Below are positions 18,860-27,321 of a stretch of DNA of 64,000 nucleotides, piece after piece. The notes beneath the pieces are model-generated. The model was given only the letters and a program-made list of their open reading frames with translations, did no database searches and was not told the origin of the DNA. Source of the DNA: Macrococcus armenti (GTDB lineage: Bacteria > Bacillota > Bacilli > Staphylococcales > Staphylococcaceae). The number at the start of each line of letters is the position of its first letter. The first letter of the stretch is position 1. A program made the position numbers and the translations under genes. The stretch lies in contig NZ_CP083608.1 of assembly GCF_020097135.1 (NCBI RefSeq), positions 372,001-436,000 on the forward strand. Reading direction: 5' to 3'.

Positions 18860-19753
18860 ATGGATAAATGTTTAATTATTGGATCGACAGTATGTGATGT
18901 TGTGATAAATGTAGATAAATTACCAACAACAGCAGGAGATGTACATATATCAAGTCAGGTGATGGCACTAGGTGGATGTGCATATAATGTAGTGTCAGTT
19001 TTACATCATCTAGGTATCCCTTATACGTTTATATCACCAGTTGGAACAGGGATGTATGGGGAATTTGTAGCTCGTGAACTATATAAGAAAGGGATTCAAA
19101 CAAAGGTGCGTGTTGAAGGAGAGAACGGATGCTGTTATTGTTTCGTTGAGCAGCACGGAGAACGTACATTTATGTCACATCACGGTGTTGAGTATACGTT
19201 TAATCCGGAATGGTTACATGGTTTGAATTTAGATGACTACAAGTATGTATATATATGTGGGCTGGAAGTCGAAGAACGTGATGGAGATAAACTGATTGAT
19301 ACGTTAACACATATCGATGCAACAATTATCTTTGCACCAGGACCGAGAGGGAACTTAATCCCTAGGGAACATATGGAACGCGTGTATCAACTATCACCGA
19401 TTGTACACTTGAATGAACAGGAGATAATGGAACAAACGGGATGTGATACGGTTGAAGCGGCGCTTGAAGTAATGTATAGAAAGACACGCAATAAAATTGT
19501 CGTAACACAAGGAGAGCATGGTGCAATCATATATGATGGTGTGGTTACACATGTACCAGGAGAAACAGTTACAGTGAAAGATACGATTGGTGCTGGAGAT
19601 AGTCATGCAGGTGCATTTATATCTAGCCTGGCTAAAGGGATGGACGACAAATCCGCACTAACACTCGCAAACAAAGTGGCGGCACAAGTAGTACAGGTGA
19701 GTGGCGTTGGGTTGAGTGATGAAGTGTGGAATAAGATTAGGTTTAAAAGATGA
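18860..19753 (+). CDS. PfkB-family carbohydrate or nucleoside kinase
   Basis: A 297-aa ribokinase-fold kinase. It has the N-terminal substrate motif GGCAYNVVSVL and the catalytic anion-hole motif DTIGAGDSHAGAF with the base Asp. The ATG at 18860 is preferred over an upstream in-frame TTG because GAGGTG sits just before it. The substrate is not clear: the sequence lacks features that would decide between ribose, adenosine or pseudouridine. It stands alone, so context gives no hint. Confidence 0.85.
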   Translation: MDKCLIIGSTVCDVVINVDKLPTTAGDVHISSQVMALGGCAYNVVSVLHHLGIPYTFISPVGTGMYGEFVARELYKKGIQTKVRVEGENGCCYCFVEQHGERTFMSHHGVEYTFNPEWLHGLNLDDYKYVYICGLEVEERDGDKLIDTLTHIDATIIFAPGPRGNLIPREHMERVYQLSPIVHLNEQEIMEQTGCDTVEAALEVMYRKTRNKIVVTQGEHGAIIYDGVVTHVPGETVTVKDTIGAGDSHAGAFISSLAKGMDDKSALTLANKVAAQVVQVSGVGLSDEVWNKIRFKR

Positions 19754-19897
19754 AAATAAAAAAGAATAATAAATATCCTTATAAAGGAAAAATATTCATC
19801 AAAATCGAGTGAATTTATAAATGTAGAAAAAATTGGAAAACAGAAAAATTATGTGATTAAATATGCTTGTAGTACATTATACAAGTAAGGGAGAATC

Positions 19898-20242
19898 ATG
19901 ATGGGACAGTCTTTCACGTTGAAAAATATGAGTAAGAACCAATGCTTTAGTCCTCATGAAGCGGCATGTGGTTGTAAGCCTTATGAATTTAGTGATGTTG
20001 ATAGTTTCTTTATCCTTGAAATTTGTATGAAGTTAAAAGATGAGTGGAATGGAGATTGTCTTGCAATTGCCGGTGATTATATAGAAGATGAGCGTGAAAT
20101 GAAGTGTTTCTGGCCAAGTATTAATTCGTGTGAAGTGAAAAATGATGAATTATATTTAGACTATTATATACATGAAGAGTATGATTTTGTAGTTATTAAT
20201 ACTGAAACGTTGGAAGAGAAAATAGCGGCTTTATTAAAATAA
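19898..20242 (+). CDS. Hypothetical acidic protein, 114 aa
   Basis: Not recognised. Small, acidic and soluble, with Cys residues in the N-terminal third (QCFSPHEAACGC). It is followed in the same frame, 12 bases after its stop, by a second open stretch that looks decayed. AAGGGAG precedes two adjacent ATG codons, so the start could be 19898 or 19901. Size, acidity and pairing with a decayed neighbour recall immunity-type genes, but nothing proves this. Confidence 0.55.
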   Translation: MMGQSFTLKNMSKNQCFSPHEAACGCKPYEFSDVDSFFILEICMKLKDEWNGDCLAIAGDYIEDEREMKCFWPSINSCEVKNDELYLDYYIHEEYDFVVINTETLEEKIAALLK

Positions 20243-20254
20243 CTAGAAGATTTT

Positions 20255-20549
20255 GTGTTCGTTAATTATAAGAGACAAGCCTTTATCGAATGGGATTATC
20301 GTATTGCTGAAAATGAAGATAGATGGTCACAATCAGTGGTTAGCACGTTATTGATTCACAATGATTATTATTTAGGATGGTTACCCGACAATTTTGGTAA
20401 TAGCTTAAATGGTAAGTGGGTTAGTGAACCTGTTGGTATGATTACTAGAGAAGAGACTTTGAAACTCAACTATTACGAAGTTTTCGTGTGAACCCCGGAG
20501 AATGATCAGATGGATGGAAAAGTGATTTTGGTTAAGGCGAGAAAATAAA
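20255..20549 (+). pseudogene. Probable decayed small gene
   Basis: An open frame runs from a weak GTG at 20255 to a TGA at 20489-20491. The same frame continues after the stop as TPENDQMDGKVILVKARK to a TAA at 20549, which reads like a natural protein end (one nonsense mutation). No good ribosome site precedes the GTG. The family is not recognised; Trp- and Tyr-rich strands (HNDYYLGWLPDNFG) are visible. Confidence 0.45.
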
Positions 20550-20550
20550 T

Positions 20551-20602
20551 TATATTGAACAGACATCCATAAAATTGTTGAGTGGTTGTCTGTTCAAATA
20601 TA
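20551..20602. terminator. Bidirectional terminator
   Basis: ttgaacagaca / tgtctgttcaa stem with AT flanks, between a plus-strand remnant and the minus-strand membrane gene. Confidence 0.75.
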
Positions 20603-20614
20603 TTATTCTACAAA

Positions 20615-21726
20615 TTATTCTGATGATGAAAATTCTTTTAAAACAATACTGATAAATATTGCAGTAATTCCTATTGCGTAAAGTTGATACATAATTTCAT
20701 CAGTTGTCGTTACAAAGTTAATAGGCGCATTGGAGTTAACAAATTTTATGTCGATTTGCTTGGTAGTAAAGCTGAAACCTTTGTATATAAGTGTAGAAAA
20801 ACTTTCCAATTCACTATTAACTTTTGAAAAATAGATATTTATGCTTGTTTCTTCCAAAGTTAAAAACTTATATAGAGGTATAGGTTTTTTTCGAATGTAC
20901 CTGTGTAAATAAATTTATTACTCAAATCAAAAAATGCAGACGTAAAACCGATAATAAAATAAAAGTATGCGAGGTGAATCAAACTATTAATAAATACTAG
21001 AGCCTTATTAATAATTAAAGAATTAAGCTTTAATTTATTTAAGTTGATTACAATAAATATAAAAGATAAAAGTGGATACAATGATACTATAAAATAAATA
21101 TAAAAATCTGTATAAGTTATTTTTAGAAATTCAAGTTGTAATGTTAATGTTGCAAGTAAGTTTAATCCCAATGATTCAATAAGAATTGTTAAGATTATGA
21201 TAGTATTTCCAACATTTGTAGAGTTTTTATTAAACTTACTATTAATAAATATACTAGTTCTTATAAAGAAATCTAATATTATATAAATAATAGTTATTTT
21301 TATAACTAAGTGGAGATGTAGAGTTGTTTTTAAATTAATTAGATAGAGTATACACAATGTAACAATTTCAATTATAAATATATTTTTTATATGAAAATAT
21401 TTATAGCCCTTCTTAATTGTTAACATGAAATTATTTCTGACTACTCTAATTATTTTCAAAACATTTCTTAAATTGCTTTTGCAAATTATAGGTAGTTTAT
21501 TTGCATGAAAAATAAGAATTATTAGAACATCCAAAATTAGAGTTGCCACATATATTAAACAAAATAAAAATAAAAATAAAATAAGTGTTATTATAATAAC
21601 AGGTGATGAAAGTATTATGAAGATGAAAGGAAATAAATTTTTTATAAGATTAATGATACTATGATAGTGATTTATAGCCATCAGAGTTAAAATTATCATT
21701 AATATAATACATACGAATAACGTCAT
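20615..21726 (-). pseudogene. Membrane protein split by a one-base shift in an A7 tract
   Basis: Two adjacent reading frames form one gene. The first (21726 to 20860) encodes about 288 aa with seven or eight hydrophobic helices and ends shortly after TGTFEK. The second (20857 to 20615) encodes NIYFSKVNSELESF... and a last helix near IMYQLYAIGITAIF. At the join is a run of seven A on the coding strand (T7 at 20885-20891). Adding one A would give GTFEKKPIPLYKFLTLEETS and fuse the frames into about 370 aa. AAGGAG lies seven bases before the ATG at 21726. The family is unknown. It may be a true frameshift, a slippage site or a sequencing error. Confidence 0.7.
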
Positions 21727-21806
21727 ACACACTCTCCTTTTTATTTTTCATATATTTACTATAACAATTTTTCATGTCAATCATATAATTATGAAAGGAA
21801 CTTTAT

Positions 21807-23114
21807 ATGCCTAACCAATATTCAACTCAAGAAGCGTGGAGGTTATTAATAGATGAACTGGATATCAAACAAAAGGTTGAAAAGAAAAACTTTGTAAAAG
21901 TTAGTGCGAAAAAGATTAAAGAGTACAAAGAACCCCGAGTAATGTGCAAATGGGATTCAAGTTATCAGCGCCCAAAAATCTTAAGGGATAACAATATTAG
22001 TATCCTTCCTATCAGTAGAAGAGAGTATGTCCTTGGGAATTTTGATTTGTATTGTAAACTTCCTGAGTTAGATAAAGAAGAAGCTACTAAAATTAAGGTG
22101 CCACATTTTGAATCTATTAATACTGACACAATCAGTAGTGAAGCTAAGGCGATTAGCGTCATGAATTTATCGGGTATTCTAGAAGATTTTCTGAATGTAG
22201 AAGATAATTTTTCAACTTTTGCTGGAAAAATGGGTGTAGGTAAATTTAACTTTGATGTAAAAATAAAAAATAGTAATAAAAAAATTAACATACAAGTTGA
22301 TAAGTCAATTTGTGAAATAGATGCAGGTTATGAAAACGATGATTCTATTGTGATAGTAGAAGCTAAAAATGTTGTAAATTCAGACTTTCATGTTAGACAA
22401 TTATATTATCCATATCGTCTATGGGATACAATCGTAAGTAAACCTATCCGATTAGTTTTTGCAGTCTATACTAATAAGATATTTAGATTGTATGAATATC
22501 GATTTAAAGATATACAAGATATATCTTCGATTGAATTAGTAAATTATAAATTGTATTCAATAGATAGTACAGATATTCAAATTAGTGAAATTAAAGCGAT
22601 ACATAAAAAAACTAAAATTGAAACTGATGATAATATGTCTCAATTTAGTAAATCAAATAAAGTTCCTTTTATTCAGGCAGACTCCTTTGATAAAGTTATT
22701 TCATTAATTGAAAACTTATACGATAATCCGATGAATAAGTTTGAAGTAGCTGAAGAAGTATTGAATGTAGACCCGAGACAATCTGATTACTATTTTAATG
22801 CTGCAAAATATTTAGGATTACTATATAAAGACTCTAAAGGTGACATGTTGTTAACGCCCTTATGTGATAAAATGATGAACATGTCATATAAACAAAGAAT
22901 CATGATAATATTGCAACAAATATTTAAACATCAAATATTCTACGAAATATTTAAGCAATATTTTGATACAGGAGCATTACCTACTCAAAATGAAATCATA
23001 GAAAAAATGAGGAAGTACAATGTTTGTTCAGAAAATGTAATTCATCGAAGAAGTAAGAGTGTTATCAGTTGGTTGAACTGGATCATAAATTTACCGAATA
23101 TCACATCAAAATAA
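21807..23114 (+). CDS. Putative type II restriction endonuclease-like protein, PD-(D/E)XK
   Basis: A 435-aa protein beside a DpnII-type operon. The central segment has a typical nuclease pattern: an acidic residue in ICEIDAG, then DDSIVIVEAKN, giving a D...ExK core at about residues 170-190. The C-terminal third looks like a winged-helix region (FEVAEEVLNVDPRQSDYYFNAAKYLGLL). This layout resembles proteins annotated as type II restriction enzymes in lactic-acid bacteria. AAAGGAAC precedes the ATG, and a strong terminator separates it from the methyltransferase operon. No dedicated methyltransferase is attached, so its target and its protection are open questions. Confidence 0.6.
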   Translation: MPNQYSTQEAWRLLIDELDIKQKVEKKNFVKVSAKKIKEYKEPRVMCKWDSSYQRPKILRDNNISILPISRREYVLGNFDLYCKLPELDKEEATKIKVPHFESINTDTISSEAKAISVMNLSGILEDFLNVEDNFSTFAGKMGVGKFNFDVKIKNSNKKINIQVDKSICEIDAGYENDDSIVIVEAKNVVNSDFHVRQLYYPYRLWDTIVSKPIRLVFAVYTNKIFRLYEYRFKDIQDISSIELVNYKLYSIDSTDIQISEIKAIHKKTKIETDDNMSQFSKSNKVPFIQADSFDKVISLIENLYDNPMNKFEVAEEVLNVDPRQSDYYFNAAKYLGLLYKDSKGDMLLTPLCDKMMNMSYKQRIMIILQQIFKHQIFYEIFKQYFDTGALPTQNEIIEKMRKYNVCSENVIHRRSKSVISWLNWIINLPNITSK

Positions 23115-23167
23115 TTAGTTTTATTTTGATAGATAGATTATAATTAGAAATAACAATTAAATTATTG

Positions 23168-23203
23168 AACATGAAAAATCAAATTGGTTTTTCATGTTTT
23201 TTT
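23168..23203 (+). terminator. Terminator
   Basis: aacatgaaaaa / tttttcatgtt stem followed by seven T, between the 435-aa gene and the DpnII-type operon. Confidence 0.9.
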
Positions 23204-23228
23204 GATCAAATGAAAGAACGGTGAGATT

Positions 23229-24038
23229 ATGCAACCATTTGTTAAATGGGCTGGAGGAAAGCGTCAATTATTAGCGAAAATTTTAGAGGAAAGTCCGAAA
23301 GAGTTTAATAAATATTATGAGCCTTTTATCGGAGGAGGTGCGGTATTTTTTGCAATTGAGCATGAGAATGCAACAATTAATGATATTAATACACACCTTA
23401 TACATACTTATAATATAATAAAAACAAACCCTGATGAATTCAGTCAATTACTAGAAGAATATGATTCGATATTACTAAATGCTGAAAAATACAATGAAAT
23501 TAGAGCAAAATATAATAATAAAATATTAGATAATAGATACGACTTAGAAATGGCCGTGTTATTTGTGTTCTTAAACAAGCATGCTTTTAATGGATTATAT
23601 CGTGTGAACTCTAAAGGATTATTTAATGTACCTTGGAATAAAAAAGAGTCAGGGGCTTCGTTCAATAAAGAGAATATTTTATCTATATCGAAGTATTTAC
23701 AAAGTGTAACAATATTAAATGGAGATTTTGAACTTGCAGTAAAAGATGCGGCAAAAGGAGATTTTGTATTTTTTGATAGTCCGTATGCTCCTTTGAATCC
23801 AACAAGCTTTGATTCTTATGATAAAGCTGGCTTTGGTATTGAAGAACATGAAAGACTAGCGAGACTGTTTGGTGAACTTACTGAACGAGGATGTTATTGT
23901 ATGCTTACGAATCATAATACTGAATTAATTAGAGATTTGTATCAAAATTATAACATCGAAGTAGTAAATGTACGTAGAAGTATTAACTCAGATGCGACTA
24001 AGCGTGTAGGTAAAGAAGTAATTATAAAAAATTATTAG
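23229..24038 (+). CDS. DpnM/Dam-type adenine methyltransferase (GATC)
   Basis: A 269-aa N6-adenine methyltransferase of the alpha class that methylates double-stranded GATC. It has the opening PFVKWAGGKRQLL, the AdoMet motif EPFIGGGAVFF, the GLYRVNSKGLFNVP segment and the catalytic motif IV as DSPYAPL. Most relatives have DPPY, so the Ser is a variant worth noting, though the catalytic Asp, Pro and Tyr are kept. It is the first gene of an operon; the DpnA-type enzyme follows after 14 bases. Confidence 0.92.
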   Translation: MQPFVKWAGGKRQLLAKILEESPKEFNKYYEPFIGGGAVFFAIEHENATINDINTHLIHTYNIIKTNPDEFSQLLEEYDSILLNAEKYNEIRAKYNNKILDNRYDLEMAVLFVFLNKHAFNGLYRVNSKGLFNVPWNKKESGASFNKENILSISKYLQSVTILNGDFELAVKDAAKGDFVFFDSPYAPLNPTSFDSYDKAGFGIEEHERLARLFGELTERGCYCMLTNHNTELIRDLYQNYNIEVVNVRRSINSDATKRVGKEVIIKNY

Positions 24039-24052
24039 TTGAGGAGAAGGAA

Positions 24053-24838
24053 ATGAAATCAAATATTTACTTTTCAGATGATACAACTACAATTTACCAT
24101 GGAGACTGTTTCGATGTCTTAAATAATGAAATTAAAAAAAGTACGGTTGATGTGATATTTGCAGATCCTCCGTACTTTCTTTCTTCAGGAGGAATATCAA
24201 ATTCTGGAGGAAAGATGGTAAAAGTTGATAAAGGGGATTGGGATGTACCTACAACCTTTGAAGAAAAACACGAATTTAATAGAAAATGGATAAAATTGTG
24301 TAAACGTTTACTAAAAGATAATGGTACAATATGGATAAGTGGAACACTACATAATATCTATTCAATTGGAGTAGCTTTAGAACAGGAAGGTTTCAAAATT
24401 CTTAACAATATTACGTGGCAAAAGACAAATCCTCCACCAAATTTAGGATGCAGAAACTTTACGCATTCAACCGAAACAATTTTATGGGCTAGAAAAGATG
24501 ATAAGAAAGCACGACATTATTTCAATTATGATTTAATGAAAGAATTGAATGATGGAAAACAAATGAAAGATGTCTGGACGGGATCATTAACGCCACAAAA
24601 AGAAAAAGAATTTGGAAAACATCCTACACAAAAGCCGCTCTATGTCATCGAAAGATTATTAAGAGCATCCACGCAACCAGGTGATGTCGTACTAGACCCT
24701 TTTATGGGAAGCGGGACAACTGGTGTAGCTTGTAAGAAATTAGATTTACATTTTATTGGAATTGAGAAAGAATCGAATTATGCAGAGCTTGCAAAGACCA
24801 GAATTATTAATATGTTGATTCAGGAGGAGTTATTTTGA
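24053..24838 (+). CDS. DpnA-type adenine methyltransferase
   Basis: A 261-aa methyltransferase of the beta class, with catalytic motif DPPYFLSSGG near residue 40 and the AdoMet motif DPFMGSGTTGVA near the C-terminus. In the DpnII system the matching enzyme DpnA can also methylate single-stranded GATC, which protects incoming DNA during transformation. GAGGAGAAGG precedes the ATG. Its stop overlaps the TTG start of the endonuclease (TTGA), which couples the two. Confidence 0.92.
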   Translation: MKSNIYFSDDTTTIYHGDCFDVLNNEIKKSTVDVIFADPPYFLSSGGISNSGGKMVKVDKGDWDVPTTFEEKHEFNRKWIKLCKRLLKDNGTIWISGTLHNIYSIGVALEQEGFKILNNITWQKTNPPPNLGCRNFTHSTETILWARKDDKKARHYFNYDLMKELNDGKQMKDVWTGSLTPQKEKEFGKHPTQKPLYVIERLLRASTQPGDVVLDPFMGSGTTGVACKKLDLHFIGIEKESNYAELAKTRIINMLIQEELF

Positions 24839-25692
24839 CAAATAAACGAGACTTTGACGAATGGCATTCGAAATTTAAGAAGAGTATTGCAGATTATAAG
24901 TACTATGTAGATTTTGAAAAGGTTATTAAAAATGTAGAATCGATAAAGATTGAGTTGAACATACTAAATTCATTAATCGGTGAACAGAACATTGAAGAGA
25001 AGTTTATTGAGATAGTAGAGAGATATCCTGAGACTTTAAAGTGTATACCAATATTATTAGCGATTCGAATCAATCAAATTCCTGTAAAAACGATAGATGA
25101 AGATAAAATATTCGACTTCAATAATCCGAATCATTCACCAGAAGAATACGCGATATTTATGAAAGAAACAGGACTCTTTGATTTACTTAAAAATCATTTA
25201 ATTTCAAATCTGATTGACTACGTAACAGGTGTGGAAACAGGTTTAGACAGTAATGGTCGCAAAAATCGTGGTGGTCATCTAATGGAAGACTTAGTTGAAG
25301 AGTATTTGAAGTTATTAGATGTCGAATACTATAAAGAAATGAAGACGACAGAAGTGCAAGAAAAGTTTGGAGTTGATTTATCTGAAATTACGAACGCAGG
25401 AAAAACGATTAAACGATTCGATTTTGTGATTAACCATAACGGAACGGTATATGCAATTGAAGCTAACTTCTATCAAGCCGGTGGATCAAAGTTGAATGAA
25501 ACAGCAAGAAGCTTCAAGAACCTTGCTATTTACTCTAAAAAAATTGAAAATTTCAAATTTATGTGGATCACAGACGGGGCAGGATGGAAAAGCGCGAAAA
25601 ACAATTTAGCAGAGACTTTTGGCGTTATGGAACATTTGTACTCTATTGAAGATTTGCAAGATGGAGTGCTAGAGAAACTATTGAAGGAGTAG
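24835..25692 (+). CDS. DpnII/MboI-type restriction endonuclease (GATC)
   Basis: A 285-aa restriction enzyme of the DpnII family, cutting unmethylated GATC. The family signature GLDSNGRKNRGGHLMEDLVEE is at about residues 138-158 and the nuclease core FDFVINHNGTVYAIEANFY follows. The start is a TTG with CAGGAGGAG ahead of it, overlapping the stop of the DpnA-type gene, which may limit nuclease translation. It is in the classic dpnM-dpnA-dpnB order. Confidence 0.92.
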   Translation: MTNKRDFDEWHSKFKKSIADYKYYVDFEKVIKNVESIKIELNILNSLIGEQNIEEKFIEIVERYPETLKCIPILLAIRINQIPVKTIDEDKIFDFNNPNHSPEEYAIFMKETGLFDLLKNHLISNLIDYVTGVETGLDSNGRKNRGGHLMEDLVEEYLKLLDVEYYKEMKTTEVQEKFGVDLSEITNAGKTIKRFDFVINHNGTVYAIEANFYQAGGSKLNETARSFKNLAIYSKKIENFKFMWITDGAGWKSAKNNLAETFGVMEHLYSIEDLQDGVLEKLLKE

Positions 25693-25698
25693 ATATAT

Positions 25699-26271
25699 GT
25701 GGCTAGGCAACCTAACATTTGGGGCGGCGGAGCAAATACTAATTTAAATGGACTAGAGTTTGAGAGGACAACATCTTTAAATGAGACTTTGAGAAAAGAT
25801 GGTTTTGAAATAAATGATAATAATGAAATTAGATTGAAAGATAAATTTATTGGATGGTCGTTGCCTCAACATAAAGTATATAAAGATTTTTTGATTAAAA
25901 AAGGTATAGACTATCGGGAATATAATTCTAAGAAGTGGTTACCTGATGAATGTTTTGTTAATGAATTAAATGGCACAGTGTACATAATAGAAAAGAAATT
26001 TCAAATGAGTTCAGGATCAGTAGATGAGAAACTCCCTAGTTGTCATTTTAAGGCAAAGGAGTATAAAAAACTATTTGAGCCATTAATGTATAAGGTAGAA
26101 TTTTATTATGTTTTTAATGACTGGTTTAAGCACCCTGGATATAAAGACACTTTAGAATACATAGAGGAAATGGGATGCAAATACTTTTGGGGTGAAATAC
26201 CTTTTAAATATTTGGGGTTGGAATTTAATAAGAGCAGTGAAGAAATTATTAGAGTTACATATAAACCATGA
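25699..26271 (+). CDS. Fourth gene of the DpnII-type operon, putative PD-(D/E)XK nuclease
   Basis: A 190-aa protein starting at a GTG with AAGGAG upstream, six bases after the endonuclease stop. The pattern LPDECFVNELNGTVYIIEKKFQ has the shape of a PD-(D/E)XK core, with Asp/Glu, then a strand with EKK. The following GSVDEKLPSCHFKAKEY segment recalls small type II restriction enzymes. It could be a second nuclease guarded by the same GATC methylation or an accessory factor. The stop codon lies directly at the junction with a type I hsdR remnant. I do not know its target. Confidence 0.55.
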   Translation: MARQPNIWGGGANTNLNGLEFERTTSLNETLRKDGFEINDNNEIRLKDKFIGWSLPQHKVYKDFLIKKGIDYREYNSKKWLPDECFVNELNGTVYIIEKKFQMSSGSVDEKLPSCHFKAKEYKKLFEPLMYKVEFYYVFNDWFKHPGYKDTLEYIEEMGCKYFWGEIPFKYLGLEFNKSSEEIIRVTYKP

Positions 26272-26877
26272 AGCTGTTAGTCAGATGACTATCATAATTT
26301 TAATAAATGGTACAACTATATTTCACAATTACATCGTACATTCGATATGGAACTGTTAGAAGAAAGCATCTATACAAACTACTTGATTAAGTTCATACCT
26401 AAAGAAAAGCGAGAACGTGTTGATATTGCGGATAAAGTTAAACTAGAGTTCTATAAGTTACATCAGGACTTCAAAGGCGATATCGCATTAGTAGCAGAAG
26501 AGGGAGAATTGTATAATCCTGAAGAAATTAACACAGCAGTTAAACCACCTGATGAAAAAGAACAATTAGATGAAATCATTCAGAAAGTAAATGAAAGATT
26601 TCCAGATGATTTTACAGAAGCAGATAGAGTAATAATTGAGAACCTATATAAAGCATTTGAGAAAGATCCAGATGCCAAAGTGATTAATATGGCGAAAAAC
26701 AATAGTAAGGAGATGTTCAGAGATAGCTTATTTAAAGACATCTTTATGAAAAAAGTTATGCAGGAATACCTAGGTAATCAACAAGCATTTGAAAAATTGG
26801 TTGGTGGCGACCAGGAATACTACAATACAGTGTATACATTAATTGAGGATGAGTTGTATAGGAAGATGAGAGGGTAA
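26272..26877 (+). pseudogene. hsdR: Type I restriction HsdR, C-terminal remnant
   Basis: The 3' end of a type I restriction R subunit. Reading in frame from 26281 gives SDDYHNFNKWYNYISQL, TFDMELLEESIYTNYLIKFIPK, DKVKLEFYKLHQDF and a FTEADRVIIENLYKAF helix, the usual HsdR tail. The motor and nuclease domains are missing. The homology starts within about ten bases of the end of the preceding gene and includes an apparent two-base disruption (gctgttagt, ca, gatgac). This looks like a scar where the DpnII-type operon replaced most of a type I system. Confidence 0.85.
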
Positions 26878-27086
26878 AATTTAATGGAATTTTCCTGATA
26901 TTAAATAATTATATTACAAAAATATGGGCTTAAATAAGGAAAAATAATCATGTGGTTAATTTAAAAGATGTATATGTCACTCAAGGACAGACTACAACCA
27001 TATGAATCGCCTACTTTCTTAATTTAACAATACATCCCCTCAGGGGAGTTGTCCAATTAAGTGTAGACGATTCAACATGCTGTAAA
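26878..27086. other. Decayed intergenic stretch
   Basis: No intact gene. Part of a 444-base gap after the hsdR remnant. A small GC hairpin (tcccctcagggga near 27035) is visible, but no recognisable coding remnant. Confidence 0.4.
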
Positions 27087-27153
27087 AACTCAAGTCATAT
27101 CAATGGCTTGAGTTTTTATTTATATGCTATTAACAATATAAGTAAATAATATT
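27087..27153 (+). repeat. 67-bp direct repeat, copy 1 (contains a terminator)
   Basis: Begins aactcaagtcatatc. Identical to 30154-30220 except one base (tatatG versus tatatA). The first half is a hairpin, actcaagtca... / ...ggcttgagt, followed by TTTTTATTT, so the repeat carries a terminator. Confidence 0.9.
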
Positions 27154-27196
27154 CATCTAAAGGATAAGCTTGTATGATGAGAGAAATATAATCCAG
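27154..27196. repeat. 43-bp copy of an internal piece of the 821-aa membrane gene
   Basis: Matches 32090-32132 with one mismatch (tgtAtga versus tgtTtga). It starts exactly where the 67-bp repeat ends and has no reading frame here. Confidence 0.88.
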
Positions 27197-27257
27197 AAAA
27201 TCCATAGAAATTGTCTAGCTTATTTTGACAAACGAAAGAATACAAAATGGATATCTT

Positions 27258-27286
27258 TTCAAATAAAAATGCAAACCATCTATAAT
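27258..27286 (+). promoter_or_regulatory. Promoter of the first DUF1963 gene
   Basis: TTCAAA at 27258-27263, a 17-base spacer and TATAAT at 27281-27286, 35 bases before the ATG. Confidence 0.65.
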
Positions 27287-27321
27287 ATAAATTAACAACT
27301 AAATAATAATGAGGTGATTAC

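Noticed and set aside
26940..27000. Possible adhesin piece VVNLKDVYVTQGQTTTI
   Set aside because: Too short and interrupted by a stop; similarity to Rib-type repeats is only suggestive.
27040..27070. Possible insertion-sequence end (gttgtccaattaagtgtagac)
   Set aside because: It looks like an IS terminal sequence, but no matching inverted end or transposase remnant was found.
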